Shown one piece after another: positions 1 through 10,199 of a stretch of DNA of 64,000 nt. The DNA lies in the NCBI GenBank assembly GCA_036925085.1, contig JAUPFP010000010.1:5775996-5839995 (forward strand), read 5' to 3'. The notes below the pieces were generated by a model that was given only the letters and a program-made list of their open reading frames with translations, was not told the DNA's origin and ran no database searches. The translations under genes were made by a program, and so were the position numbers. This DNA is from Brachycybe producta (lineage: Eukaryota; Arthropoda; Diplopoda; Playtdesmida; Andrognathidae). Each line of letters opens with the position of its first letter. The stretch's first letter is position 1.

Positions 1-1299
1 GATAACCAGCAGGCGGCCCGTGGCAGATTGTTTGGCAATTTCCACAGTGGCGGAGACTTGCCCTGCCACGGCGATGGTATTCCCTCCAACTCCCTCAATC
101 CTTGGAGGATGAGCCATAGGCTTGATGTTGAGTTGGAGCCGCTTTGCCAGTGCCTTGGATATTACGCTACCATGAGCTCCGGTGTCTACGAGCATGCGGA
201 CCTCTTTGCCATTGATAGTGACAGTGATTTTCGGACTGTCATCACTGACACTATGATCTCCGATCTCTTGAGGCATGCAAGTATTCTTCAGTTGTCTATA
301 TAGGTCTTTCAGCATCCTGCGGCAGCAGGGGCGCCCTTGGAGTGAAGTCCCACCACCTGGGGCCAAGATGGCGACCACCTTATTGGCGGTGCAACCCAAG
401 GCGGCGGTGGCGAGGTTAATGACCTCAAGGGTACCATGCCAGGTAGTTAGGTCATCCATTCCCCAAGTTAACTCCGGGATGTAGTTGACCATCATTATTG
501 GCGTGCCGGCCGGTGCTCTGTCATAATTAGTTGTCTCAGGAGGCATGTCCGGTACCATGACCATACTACGGTGGTCCGTATCGGAGGCCTCCCTTGTGAA
601 ATCGTAGGTCGGGTACGCGTACTGATGTTCTGTACCCTCATAGTTTATATAGCACGGTACATAGTACGTGCGCTCTTCAGGTATCGCATATGGACCTGGT
701 GCATGTCGTCTGTAGTATGAATCGTAGCAGAGCTCGTACGGCTCTCGGTGCCCGACAGCGTACGGCGGAGAGTTGTCTGATTCGCTACGATATCGTTGTG
801 TCGTAGTACATGTAGTCGGTAGTGGTGGCGCAGGCGGCGGTTGGGTGCCATTATGAATAATCGTCATGTGAGTGATCTGTATTTTTAGTTCGTTAAGTTG
901 GTGCATGATGGTGTTGAGTTTGCAACCATCACACGACTGTGTGGGAAGTGGATCTGGTAGTAGCGGAGGTCGCTCCTGTTGATATCTGGGGTAACATGTG
1001 GACAACATTAGGCGTCGAAATGTACTATTGTTTGTGGACCGAGCCGTGCGCCGTGTAGACTGTTGATGCACATCATTACTTTGGGTGCCGCCACTTTGTG
1101 GCACCCACCAGGTCCCAGGTTGAATAACTGGATCTATGGTGGGTCCGAGTGGGACAGCCACACGTGATGATGCGGCGTATTGTGTATCGTATGTCTGGGA
1201 TGTTGCATAGGCCCTCCACAATGCTGATGGATATATGCTTCCCCTGGAGTGCAGAAGAGCCCTCCGGGCGGTCCCAGTTAGTCGTGGGTGAGCATCCAT
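1..1299 (-). CDS. Gag-protease-like polyprotein of an LTR retrotransposon (3' part outside window)
   Basis: The minus-strand frame is open without a stop from 1416 to the left edge; the first ATG is at 1297-1299, giving 433 codons and continuing off the window. The last ~85 codons hold a retropepsin-type aspartic protease: a beta strand ending in KEVRMLVDTGAHGSVIS, with the catalytic Asp codon at 184-186, then a second glycine-rich strand (IEGVGGNTIAV). This single-Asp half-protease normally works as a dimer to cut retroelement polyproteins. Upstream are a Tyr/Pro-rich stretch and a short possible coiled coil (CKLNTIMHQLNELKIQ), as expected for a divergent Gag; no CCHC knuckle is seen. RT and integrase should lie to the left. 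Ty3/gypsy is likely but BEL cannot be excluded. It is not the gypsy element at 6-10 kb, whose protease is different. Confidence 0.8.
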   Translation of the reverse strand, partial: MDAHPRLTGTARRALLHSRGSIYPSALWRAYATSQTYDTQYAASSRVAVPLGPTIDPVIQPGTWWVPQSGGTQSNDVHQQSTRRTARSTNNSTFRRLMLSTCYPRYQQERPPLLPDPLPTQSCDGCKLNTIMHQLNELKIQITHMTIIHNGTQPPPAPPLPTTCTTTQRYRSESDNSPPYAVGHREPYELCYDSYYRRHAPGPYAIPEERTYYVPCYINYEGTEHQYAYPTYDFTREASDTDHRSMVMVPDMPPETTNYDRAPAGTPIMMVNYIPELTWGMDDLTTWHGTLEVINLATAALGCTANKVVAILAPGGGTSLQGRPCCRRMLKDLYRQLKNTCMPQEIGDHSVSDDSPKITVTINGKEVRMLVDTGAHGSVISKALAKRLQLNIKPMAHPPRIEGVGGNTIAVAGQVSATVEIAKQSATGRLLVI

Positions 1300-2833
1300 T
1301 GTGTTAAGGCTTGTGCAACACGTAGTGATCAATGTAAGTCGGTGTTTTGTAGGTTTGGCCGTTGATCTCGCTGTAGATCGCAGTCTTTTTGTCGGCAACC
1401 GATACTATCGTACCCTTATACACTGAGTAACGATAGTTTACCTACGTTTAATAAAGATGGTATCGTTGTTTAAGTGGCTGTGTTGGTGTTGGCGTTGTCC
1501 TTCAGTTGGGAGTGACGATCCCAACTGGTACAGTGTGTTTGTAAATTCTTTATTGAATATCAACTTTGGTAAGATCTCTCTCCACACGTGGTATTTGGTG
1601 ACCACGTGGAGGTTATAAGAATCCCCAAAAGTCTCAATGAAGGAACTACAGATGTACAAGGCAATTGCGAGCGTGGTGCACCACCCAATCGAAATTGCAC
1701 CGCGGAAAGTGAATTAGAATTGAAAGTGCATTGCAGTTGCCTGAAGAAGAGGCAAGCAATACGAAGAGTAAAGCTAGAGCGCGGTGCCCGCACTTTTAGT
1801 CTTACTTGGAAACAAGAATGAAGAGTGTGTGTGTAAAGAACACACAAAGAACAAAAAGTTCAAGATGGCTGAACTTTTTAAATGAACAAACAAAGGAGAA
1901 GTTCAAGATGGCTGAACTTTCCTGAAAGCAAGAGAAGAAAGCTGTTTTACTTGGAAAGTTTAAAACTTAGGTGCGGTGCCCGCACATCAAAAGTTTTAAT
2001 TTAGTTTTATTAAAAAAGTAAAACAGTGTTGAAATGGAAGTGTGTTCAACAAGCTAAATGCTTGGTGAACCAGAAGAAATGTTTAGACTGTAGAAATTTT
2101 GAGTCCTCACTGCTGGATGGCTCTGGATGAAAAAGACAGAGTCAGTGCCCAGTGAGGGACTATGTTGAGTAGAATGAAGAAGTCCGTAGGTGGCGCCGTG
2201 GTGGCCACTTCCGGTTCAGTTTATTGCAATGTCCAAAAATTGATGATTGAAAAGTTCCTCCGGGGCACGTTTTTATGGTGGCCAGGAGAAGGACACAAAA
2301 AGAGAGAAAATCTAAAGAAAAAGAGAAATTTTCTCTAACAAGAGAAACTCCGCCAGGGGGCGCGTGCGTGCAACCCTCTGGAAGAGAAGAAAAGAGAAGA
2401 AAACACAGAAAGATGAGAGAAGGTACAACAATGAGTCACATGGAGCGAAAAACCGCTCCATTGGCGCTTTTTGAAGAGTGTCCGGTCGATCCAAGATGGC
2501 AGCCGGGCTTCAGTGCTGTCCAATGGAGAAAGTTCATGTGATGATGCATTGAGGTGATGATGATGAAGAAACTGAAGAACATGACTTGGGACTTAGAGGG
2601 TCCCAAGGGAAACACAAGTGAAAAAAACAAAGAACAAAGAAAAGGGGGGACAAGAAAGTCCCACGTGGCTAGGAAAAGTGTGTTCTAAGCTTGTAAGCCC
2701 CCTAACAATGAAATAGAGTTAGGGAGCATCTTGCTTGAAAATTAAAGATGAAGAGTGAAGATAATAGGACATTTTAAAAGACACACACGTCCTTTAAAAG
2801 CCTATTAATAGGTGAATAGATTAGTAGATGAGA
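1300..2833. other. Non-coding leader / possible 5' LTR region
   Basis: No supported gene lies here. Because the gag-protease frame reads leftward, this interval should hold its leader and 5' LTR. Minus-strand AATAAA signals occur at 1547-1552 and 2219-2224, but TG...CA ends and a tRNA primer-binding site could not be fixed. Local structure: GCGGTGCCCGCAC occurs twice (about 1779 and 1972), and two copies of a hairpin lie at 1853-1879 and 1899-1919 (AAGTTCA / TGAACTT arms around AGATGGC). The plus-strand frame at 2275-2541 is Lys/Arg-rich low complexity and is not believed. Confidence 0.4.
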
Positions 2834-2835
2834 TA

Positions 2836-2914
<79 letters not shown>

Positions 2915-2920
2915 ATATAC

Positions 2921-2993
<73 letters not shown>

Positions 2994-3012
2994 CGTATAT
3001 ATATATATATAT
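2834..3012. repeat. (TA)n microsatellite, left part
   Basis: Nearly pure TA dinucleotide with occasional GTATAT and ACGTAT interruptions. It ends exactly at the terminal inverted repeat of the DNA transposon at 3013 and resumes at 5809 on the other side, so the transposon sits inside one original TA tract. Confidence 0.95.
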
Positions 3013-3025
3013 TAGGGTGGTCCTT
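3013..3025 (+). repeat. Left terminal inverted repeat
   Basis: TAGGGTGGTCCTT; exact complement of 5796-5808. Confidence 0.92.
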
Positions 3026-3336
3026 TGATATATATGGTAATTTTTAAATTCAAATATTTCATGTTCTGACCCCCCAGAATTGTTCTCCCAACCAAAAAAA
3101 TAGTCTACATAAAAGTTTATAAATTTTAATTGATATTTAGAGGTAGCTCAATGAATTCAAAGTTTTCGTAATAGCGTAATCATTACGTATTTTCCTAAAA
3201 TTATATACCATTGTTTATCTAGTGTCACTAATATTGAAATAATTAGAATGAACTATTTTGTATACATAAGTTACAATTAAAACACAACAATGCAATTTAT
3301 GCACATTTTATTAACATTGGACCAAACAAGTAATGA

Positions 3337-5613
3337 CTACAAAGTAGCTAATGTAGTCTTTTTGCAATCTGGATAACGACTAGAATGTTCTTTCACAACT
3401 TGAAGCAAATACTGTTTCTGATCTTCATTTTTTGTTAATATTGGATTGCACTCTTTCATCAATGCCACACCTCTTTCAGCATTGTCATTCACAACTTGTA
3501 AATGTTTTATGATATCCTTAGCTTGCTTGTAGTCTTCTCGCAGATGCCATATCTTTGGATCATGTTCTAAGAACCTTTTGGAAATGCCAAGATGGTCAAA
3601 TAAGTGTATTGAGTTCTTCGATACAAAGTCTTATATTCTCATATTCTCATATTCTCATATAATGGAGCCACTGGCACTCATTTGGATTCTCTTCAGAGGC
3701 TGATCTGAACCTTCCTTTTCATAAAGATATTTTAGCATTGCCTGTTTTGATTTGATTGGCACACTGTCATCAAAAAATGCCAATCCAACTAGTTCCTCAC
3801 TTAAGTACCAAAGATGTCCATCAAATTTCTTGCAAGTAACATTGGATATTGAAGGATTGATTTTTTTATAATCTCTAAGCTTTTGCAGAAGCTGTAGATC
3901 ATTGAAAGCTGCAGTAATGGGAAGTGGGGCAGTGAACCAAGCCTTGATGTAGACATAAACAAGAAAGACACATATGTTGCATAGTCCTTTTTCTTCTCTT
4001 GCAGCGAGAGTAAACTGGTTACGAAACAGCCACATTTTTAGTGAGTATATTGCTTTGGACATCCATCTTGCATGATGTACAGCCCCAGGGGCTAAAAATC
4101 ACACACCTCGTGGTGGTGTACCTCCCAGAAAGATAATAGCTAATTCTAAACATTCTCTGTAATCATCTCTGATTTTAGTGTCAGTTTGTTGAAGCTGGTT
4201 AGTACAGAATTCAATGACATTGTCTTTTTCATCTTTCATCACAAGCTGTACCGTTTCACTGCTGTCTAAAGACATGTAAGATGACTGATCTATTTTAACC
4301 CAGAACTGCTTGAATCGCTTGAATATGGTTACATCAGGGCCAGACGAGGTACAACCCATGGCTTCATTAAATGCACTAGCAAGAACAAGTTCTAAGATAT
4401 GGTGACGACATGCCAAGTACAGAAGATCCTTCTGCAATTTCTGCTCTAACAGAATACAAGTTCCATTTCTGTGACCTGTGTTGCTAGATGTGGTATCGAA
4501 GCACATAGCTTTCACTTGATCGACAACATCCCATTCTTTAAGTAAATCTGCAACAGCAGTTGCCTGACACTCCCCAGTGCCTGCCTGCAACTTAGGCACA
4601 CCTAGAAGCTGGTTAACACCTAAACCTGAAACAATCACAGGAAGGCGATCCACTTTCTCATTTCCTGTTAGATCCAGAAGAAGTTTGCCATCCCAGTGTA
4701 CAACGAGTGGTGTAGAAGTGTGGAATTCGTTTTTTAGTCTTAATGCCACTTTTTTACGTATGCTACCTCTCTGTCTTCTTATTGATGACCTATTGAGATT
4801 AAAATCTTTTATGTTGTGGCCAAGACCCTGAGCTGCTGCTGCCAAGAGAAATGTAGCTTTACGGTCACTCAACTTAGCTCTATCCAATGCCGATGCTACT
4901 GATGGCGTGACAATGATTATATGTGCCCTCTTATTTTGTTTAGTTGGTGATTCTGATGTGGATTGTTTCCTTATTGTGACATTCTGATTTGGAACTACAT
5001 TGTATTTGTTTCCACTACTACTAGCTTGATCATCACTGTCACTGCTGAAATCTAAGACATTTCCCACAAACGCTTTTTGTTGGTTTTCACACTTTTGCTT
5101 AAACTCTTCGAATTTTCTTTTCCGTTTGTCAATCCTCAATTCCTTTCCAGCCAAAACTTTGTCAACTTGACCAAAGCATCCTCGCCGACCTTTTTTTCTC
5201 TGTGCAAGTAGAAAATACTTGTCTTCTAGAATAGTAATCATTGTGAGGGCATCCTTATGAGCAATGTCAAATAAATTATCGAGGTCATCTTTAAACTGAC
5301 TCTCATGACTTTGCTGAACAGCTCTTTTCCTATTACAATTTTTTTTCAGTTTGACCCACTTCTTATGAAGCTGTTCTGTCTTCTTAACACAGTCCTGTTC
5401 ATGTCTTATGGGAATTCGGGCTTTTTCCCAAAATACTGCAGCTTCTTTTACAGCACTACGGGAACTTTCACGGATTGTCTTTTTTAAGGTTCGGTGGTGA
5501 TAAAAAAATACACTGAGCACTTGTTTATTAGAGGGTAACTTGGATCCCTTGATAGAGATCTCTTCTGACCCAATAAGCCACAAAGTATTGGTCTTTCTGG
5601 TTGCAGTAGCCAT
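3337..5613 (-). pseudogene. Transposase of the TIR element, inactivated
   Basis: Reads from the ATG at 5613 to TAG at 3337-3339, about 755 codons including the breaks. The N-terminus is basic and helical. The catalytic fold follows: HWDGK (Asp ~308), MCFDTTSSNTG (Asp ~373), then a CxxH box, LACRHHILELVL (Cys ~402, His ~405), which resembles the hAT 'C..H' motif. The C-terminal half has HLWYLSEELVGLAFF, a possible site of the third acidic residue. From memory, such proteins recur as uncharacterised repeat proteins in insects and cnidarians. Two lesions are visible: an in-frame TGA at 4099-4101 between PPRGV and FLAPGAVHHARW, and a frameshift at an 8-bp triplication at 3633-3656. The final ~95 codons (to QVVKEHSSRYPDCKK...) are otherwise intact. 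Only two lesions suggest a fairly young copy. Confidence 0.82.
3633..3656. repeat. 8-bp tandem triplication inside the transposase
   Basis: Three perfect copies of ATATTCTC followed by a partial ATAT. The unit is not a multiple of three and shifts the reading frame of the transposase here. Confidence 0.9.
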
Positions 5614-5795
5614 AACTATTAATTTTTCACTTTACCTGCAATAATAGAGAAAAATCTTAAAAAAGAAAGAATTTCATATTCATTGAGCTACCCCTAAATA
5701 TTGCTTGACTGTAATATAACTTTGCACAACATAATTTTATACATAGTAGAACAACATGAGAGGGTCAGACAAAGACTTTTAAAAACTTAAAAAAT

Positions 5796-5805
5796 AAGGA
5801 CCACC

Positions 5806-5808
<3 letters not shown>
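5796..5808 (-). repeat. Right terminal inverted repeat
   Basis: AAGGACCACCCTA; exact complement of 3013-3025. Flanked directly by the second half of the TA tract. Confidence 0.92.
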
Positions 5809-5848
<40 letters not shown>

Positions 5849-5854
5849 CTATAC

Positions 5855-5891
<37 letters not shown>

Positions 5892-6086
5892 CATATCTAT
5901 ACATATATATATATACATATATATATACATATGTGTATATATATATATATGTATATATATGTATACATATATATACACATATACATATACATATGTGTAT
6001 ATATACATATATGTATATATATGTATACATATATATACACATATACATATATATACATATATATAAATATATATATATATATATAC
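5809..6086. repeat. (TA)n / (CATA)n microsatellite, right part
   Basis: TA-rich tract with many CATATA and GTATAC interruptions. It abuts the truncated integrase of the gypsy element at its right edge. Long Ile/Tyr/Val-rich frames here are artefacts. Confidence 0.95.
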
Positions 6087-6480
6087 GATTACACATACAA
6101 ATACACAATTTTGTCCTTGATGAAGGCAATCGCTGCCTGAGCGGTTGCTCTTGCCACTGCTTTGGCGATGCAATACTTCATCGTGTAGTCAACTGCAATC
6201 AGAATATGCTGGACTCCTCCGAATGATTTCGGAAGAGGACCAACATAGTTCATTCCCCAACATTCTGTCGGATTTCCCACAATGATTGGTTATAACAATC
6301 CAGGTACTTTTCGGTGCTACAGTTTGGTTCTCTGACAGATGTGGCATGACCTGACATAGTCGGCGACATCTGCTTTTATCGTTTTCCTGTAGAATCGCTT
6401 CTGGATTCTTTTTATAGTCTTGGTAACACAGAAATATCCAGCTTCAGGCACATCCTGGAACATCTCAAGAATTCCAATTC
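6087..6480 (-). pseudogene. Integrase fragment (HHCC finger and N-terminal core)
   Basis: The zinc-finger remnant CHICQRTK is encoded at about 6330-6347, followed after a stop by the core start: WGMNYVGPLPKS, then [11 protein letters not shown] with the first catalytic Asp, then [15 protein letters not shown]. The frame then runs into the microsatellite, so the second Asp and the Glu of the DDE triad and the C-terminal domain are absent. The protein would insert retroelement cDNA; this copy cannot. Confidence 0.82.
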
Positions 6481-6487
6481 TCAGTTG

Positions 6488-6730
6488 TCAGGGCACAGTA
6501 CATGTAAGTACCGGCACGGTCTCTTCATACTTAATGTGGTACAAAACGACATCCACTATCGCAAGTTTCTTGTGATAGGGATGCAGTCGATCTTTTTGGA
6601 ATGATTTTTTGATGAGGAGAAGTCCTTCATCAAGGGATTGCTCACGTTCCCACTGGAAATCATAGTAGACAGTAAAGATGTGAAGGTCTTCGATCGAAGG
6701 GCTTTCATCTCTCCATTCTTCTGCTTCCAA
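6488..6730 (-). pseudogene. RNase H-integrase linker fragment of the gypsy pol
   Basis: An 80-residue open stretch between the RT/RNase H and integrase parts on the same strand. The Asp/His-rich text (LHPYHKKLAIVDVVLYHI) resembles the linker ahead of gypsy integrases. No catalytic motif. Position is the main support. Confidence 0.5.
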
Positions 6731-6739
6731 CTAGCAGGA

Positions 6740-7620
6740 ACATTGCTTTTGTAACGTGAAACACAATCACAGCATCTACGTGCATTTTGCCTTTCTTGTA
6801 AACTACTTCATAATTACACGGTTGTAGTTCTGTGCTGTTTTTAAATAGCACAGGGCCTTATGATTGGTAAACACTTTGAATTTTCGGTTAAAAACGTATG
6901 GTCGTGCCTTTTCGATGCCATAGACAATGGCGAGACACTCTTTTTCGGTAGTCCCATAGTTTCGTTCAGCCCCCTAGAGTTTTTGGCTGTATTATCCTAG
7001 AACTCCAGGTTTCTTCTCGTTTTTCACATACTGATAAATTATGACGCCAATTTGGTAGTCATCATACAAAGTTAGAATCGGAGCTGAGCAAAGAGCCTTT
7101 TTCAGACTGCTGAAAGTGACCTCACAGTTGTCAGTCCATTCAAAGTCCAGATCATTCTTGACGAGGGCTTGCATTGGTCTGGCGATTTTGGAGTAATTCT
7201 TGATGAAACATTTGTAGTAGCTGGTCATCCCAAGAAAGCTTCTCACATCAGTCACGTTTTTAGGTGCAGGAAATCCTTGGATGGTCTGCATTTTTTCTTC
7301 ATCTGGTCGAATACCAAGGGCACTGATCTTGTGGCCAAGGTAGTTGACTTTTTCTCCAAAGATGCATTTACTTGGCTGAAGACTCAAATTGAGTGTCAAG
7401 ATGTTTTTTAATCTTTGAAGGAACTCTTCGAAGTTCTTTGCAAAGATGACAATGTCATCTAAATAGACCAGGTAGGTCTCCCATTTGTGGCCTGCCAGTA
7501 ACAAATCAAGGATATGCTGCATTGATGCATTCACGTTCATAAATCCAAATGGCATTCCATTAAATTCGTAGAGGCCATTAGTGCAAATGAAAGCCATTTT
7601 CTCTCTATCACTTTCTTACT
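6740..7620 (-). pseudogene. Reverse transcriptase with RNase H start, gypsy type
   Basis: The clear part (6992-7597, 201 codons) holds the RT palm and thumb: YEFNGMPFGFMNVNASMQ, then the catalytic box YLVYLDDIVIFAK with the paired Asp at about 7455, then NYLGHKISALGIRPDEEK and VRSFLGMTSYYKCFIKNYS, all hallmark gypsy RT segments. The RNase H domain starts at LTLYDDYQIGVIIYQ but breaks at 6990. The YLDD box is intact, but the fingers are in other frames or missing upstream. Confidence 0.9.
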
Positions 7621-7725
7621 TGTGTACGGACTTTTGGATGGGCTTACGATGCCGTTGTCCAACATATCACGTAGTGTTGCCTTGATGATCTTTCTTTGAG
7701 CGGGTTAAGTATGCCGGAGCGGTTC

Positions 7726-8320
7726 TCAAACCGGCAGGTTTGCACTCGTTTCAATCATGTGTTTCGTCAAGTTTGTCTCTTTCAAGTCGGAGGTCTTGAA
7801 GGCAAAAATATCTCTGAATTCTCTGAGAATCTTCCGAATCGCCATTTGCTCTTCTCTTGGACGATACTGATTGACATTAAGACTGTCCTGAAATTTGACA
7901 TACTCTTTGGCTGTCACTTGGTCACTCTGAGCTCCAATTTTATAAATCGAGAGGCCCACAGGTACATCGAGAGCTGTGGTGATGTCCTCGATCTCTGTGA
8001 TTCTGTCTCTCCAGACGGAGGTGAGATTTGGATTTGAAGGTCCTGATCCCAGGAGAAACTTTGACTCCTCTCTGCTGGAACGTGCTTTTGCACGAGTCGA
8101 TGAACTGTAGACAACCTTCTTGTAGATTATTAGGAGCATTGACCTCGACGATTGCAACTCTTTTTGGATTCAACACGAGATTCTGGACCAGGCGGAGTTT
8201 CACTGGCTCCTTATTCAGGAGTTTCTCTTGAAGATCCTCTTCTTCTTGGTTTCTAAGATTTTGAATTAAATCTTCTGCTTGTTGCTGCTTTTGGAGTGTC
8301 TGGCAGCAGTTCCTCTCCAA
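7726..8320 (-). pseudogene. Protease-RT connecting region of gypsy pol
   Basis: Two overlapping frames share this text. One carries VLNPKRVAIVEVNAP and CKSTFQQRGVKVSPGI; after a shift near 8050 the other carries REFRDIFAFKTSDLKET and TKHMIETS. The 'FRDIFAF..DL..T....H.I.T' pattern is the usual gypsy sequence just before RT motif 1. No enzyme activity belongs to this part itself. Confidence 0.7.
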
Positions 8321-8402
8321 AGTAGACTTTCTTGTTGTTCATGTCCAGACAAAGGTTGAGATCTTTACCAAGGTCTTTCCACATCAAGGCCTCATGTTGT
8401 CC

Positions 8403-8747
8403 TTAGATGACAATCACCTTTTCACAGACAAGCTTCTCGGCGACTTGCATCGGCACGATGACTTGTCCCATGATGTTCAGTGGGTTACCTCCGGCACCAG
8501 TCAGAATCGGAGGGAACAGAAGTGGATCCACAATGAGCTTCATGTCTTTTACAAATGACTCGCTGATGACAAACATCTTGGCGCCACTGTCGGCAGTCAT
8601 TTCTAACTGACGACTTCTAAAGTTCACACAAACTCTAGGGGTCGTCTGCTCATCTTGATTTTGGAGTTGAAGTTCACGAGGCGTGACTGTCTTAGTCAAC
8701 TTGGTCCAAACATCTCGAATTGTTTGTGTACAACATAGGTTTTGCAA
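8403..8747 (-). pseudogene. Aspartic protease fragment of gypsy pol
   Basis: 114 open codons containing LEMTADSGAKMFVISESF, in which D-S-G-A is the active-site motif of retropepsins, followed by the glycine-rich strand TGAGGNPLNIMGQVIVP. The domain looks complete at about 90 residues, but flanking frames are broken, so it is annotated as part of a dead polyprotein. Confidence 0.8.
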
Positions 8748-8784
8748 CTGATAGAGAAGACTAGACTCTTAAGTTGAACCCTTA

Positions 8785-9150
8785 ACAGGTGTAGCTACTT
8801 CCTCTTTCACTACTCCTGCTTTTGTTTTTTGGACAGGTGTGGGTACTTCTTTGGTTTTTGTCACAGTCTGCCCCTGCTTAATAACAGGAGTAGCTACTTT
8901 TGTTTTCGCTACACACTGTTCTACTTGGGTTTTAACAAGAGTAGCTCCTTTTTAGACAACTACTTGTTTTTTTTAGTCTTAACAGGTGTGGTTACTCCCT
9001 TTTTTGCCACAGCCTGTTCTGCTTTGTTTTTAACAAAAGTAGCCTTTTTCGAGACTACTACTTGCTCTGTTTGAGTTTTAACAGGTGTGGTTACTCCCTT
9101 TTTTGCCACACACTGTTCTGCTTGATTTTTAGCAAAAGTAGCCTCTATCT
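8785..9150 (-). repeat. Coding tandem repeat, ~98-99 bp unit (33 aa), Lys/Thr/Val-rich
   Basis: Degenerate tandem copies are visible; two start at 8981 and 9079 with the same 30 bases. On the minus strand they read as KKGVTTPVKT alternating with a KATFVKNKAEQ-type half, about 33 residues per unit. Outer copies contain stops. It lies between the gag zinc knuckle and the protease, an unusual position for an internally repetitive basic tail. Confidence 0.75.
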
Positions 9151-9197
9151 AGACTCCTCATCTCCAGAGAGTCTTTTAGCTGTACCATAGCACAGCT

Positions 9198-9404
9198 CTA
9201 CTCAAGCGTTGTCGGTTCCTCTTTTTTGTGTGCATTTCGGCACGGGCTACCCAGACCTGGAGACATCCCCACATGGTTGACTGCAGCCATCCCAATAGAT
9301 ACTCTCATTATGCGGTCCCGTCGAACCTTGGCATCCACTTCTTTAGGTTTCAGCGACTCCTCCTCTTTTGGTCTCTCTTCCACATCTTCTTTTCCGGGCA
9401 TCAC
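9198..9404 (-). pseudogene. Charged gag-pol spacer fragment
   Basis: 68 codons, Glu/Lys-rich (EDVEERPKEEESLKPKEVDAK), between the zinc knuckle and the Lys-rich repeats on the same strand as the gypsy element. No domain is recognised; it is included because strand, composition and position fit the polyprotein. Confidence 0.35.
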
Positions 9405-9575
9405 TACTTTGGGTGTGAGTAGCGCCCTTAGTAGTTTAAAGCCTTCTGGTGGTTATCAAAATGAAAATAATGCATTTGGTTATTAATCAATACAGGCACC
9501 AGCTTCATTCCATTTGGTAGAACGTGGATTTCATCAATGCGGATAACTTCCGGCACCGTCTTTTCTGATGGTTCA

Positions 9576-9956
9576 TCAACTCGAAGTCATCTTGTTTTTT
9601 TCCTTCTTCAGTTTCGGTTTGTTGGGGCACTGGAATGCTCGATGTCCAGGCTCCTGACACTGATAGCAGATGAGTGGTCCAGTAGATTGTTTTCCCTGCT
9701 GAAATTTCTGTCTACCATCTTGATTCGTCTTTGTGTCCTGCATCTTTTCAGACGTGGCCGTGTTCTTGTTCGTCCACGTCTGTTGTTTCTTCTGCTGCTG
9801 TTGCTGCTGCTGTTTCGGTTGTCGAGGCTTCTGCTGCTGGGCCGGCTGGTTACCAGTAGTCGTCTTGTACATCAACATATTTTTCTCGATCAGCTTTCTC
9901 TCAGTCTGGGTGGCAAACTTGAGGAAGTCGTAAAAGTTGTCCTTCGGGTGCTCCAA
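9576..9956 (-). pseudogene. Gag C-terminal fragment with CCHC zinc knuckle
   Basis: 126 codons. It begins with a capsid-end-like stretch (NFYDFLKFATQTERKLIEKN), continues with a Gln-rich run, and ends with the nucleocapsid knuckle CYQCQEPGHRAFQC (C-x2-C-x4-H-x4-C), which binds genomic RNA in retroelement particles. Only about 65 codons separate it from the possible start at 10151, so most of a normal capsid domain is missing. Confidence 0.8.
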
Positions 9957-10199
9957 AGAAGTGCACCTTCAAAGATGGTAAAAGACTTTTCCTCAGGCAC
10001 GAAATCAGCAAAGAGTTGACATCTTGGGGATGGATCCTTCGATACATCTCGGTGTACTCTACCTTAAGAGACCTTAAAAGACCCCCTAAAATACCTTAAA
10101 AGTTTCATTATCTTTTTGGGTTCTTGCGGACAGCTCGTTTTCATCCGCCATCATAGGCCAATTTATTTTGCCATATTCCAATCGAAAACGAGCAAGCCA

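Larger units (their letters stand above)
3013..5808 (-). mobile_element. DNA transposon with 13-bp TIRs, hAT-like/RNase H-fold transposase
   Basis: A 2796-bp element is bounded by perfect 13-bp inverted repeats, TAGGGTGGTCCTT at 3013-3025 and its complement at 5796-5808. Both ends lie in (TA)n, so the target-site duplication is hidden. If the leading TA is the duplication, the true TIR begins GGGTGGTCC. The only coding content is one minus-strand transposase that fills most of the element. Superfamily assignment rests on the transposase motifs and is tentative. Confidence 0.88.
6087..10154 (-). mobile_element. Degenerate Ty3/gypsy-type LTR retrotransposon, 3' truncated
   Basis: On the minus strand the order from high to low coordinates is gag with CCHC knuckle, Lys-rich repeat region, aspartic protease, linker, reverse transcriptase, start of RNase H, HHCC zinc finger and integrase core. 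Protease-RT-RNase H-integrase order is diagnostic of Ty3/gypsy. The copy carries many frameshifts and stops, and its integrase is cut off at the TA microsatellite near 6087. No LTR was found at either side; a possible gag start is ATG at 10149-10151 or 10152-10154. Confidence 0.85.

Noticed and set aside
2190..2215. TGGCGCC as a tRNA-Lys primer-binding site
   Set aside because: It is on the plus strand while the LTR element reads leftward, and the following bases do not match the tRNA-Lys complement.
2812..6140. Ile/Tyr/Val-rich frames over the TA tracts
   Set aside because: Pure dinucleotide-repeat translation.
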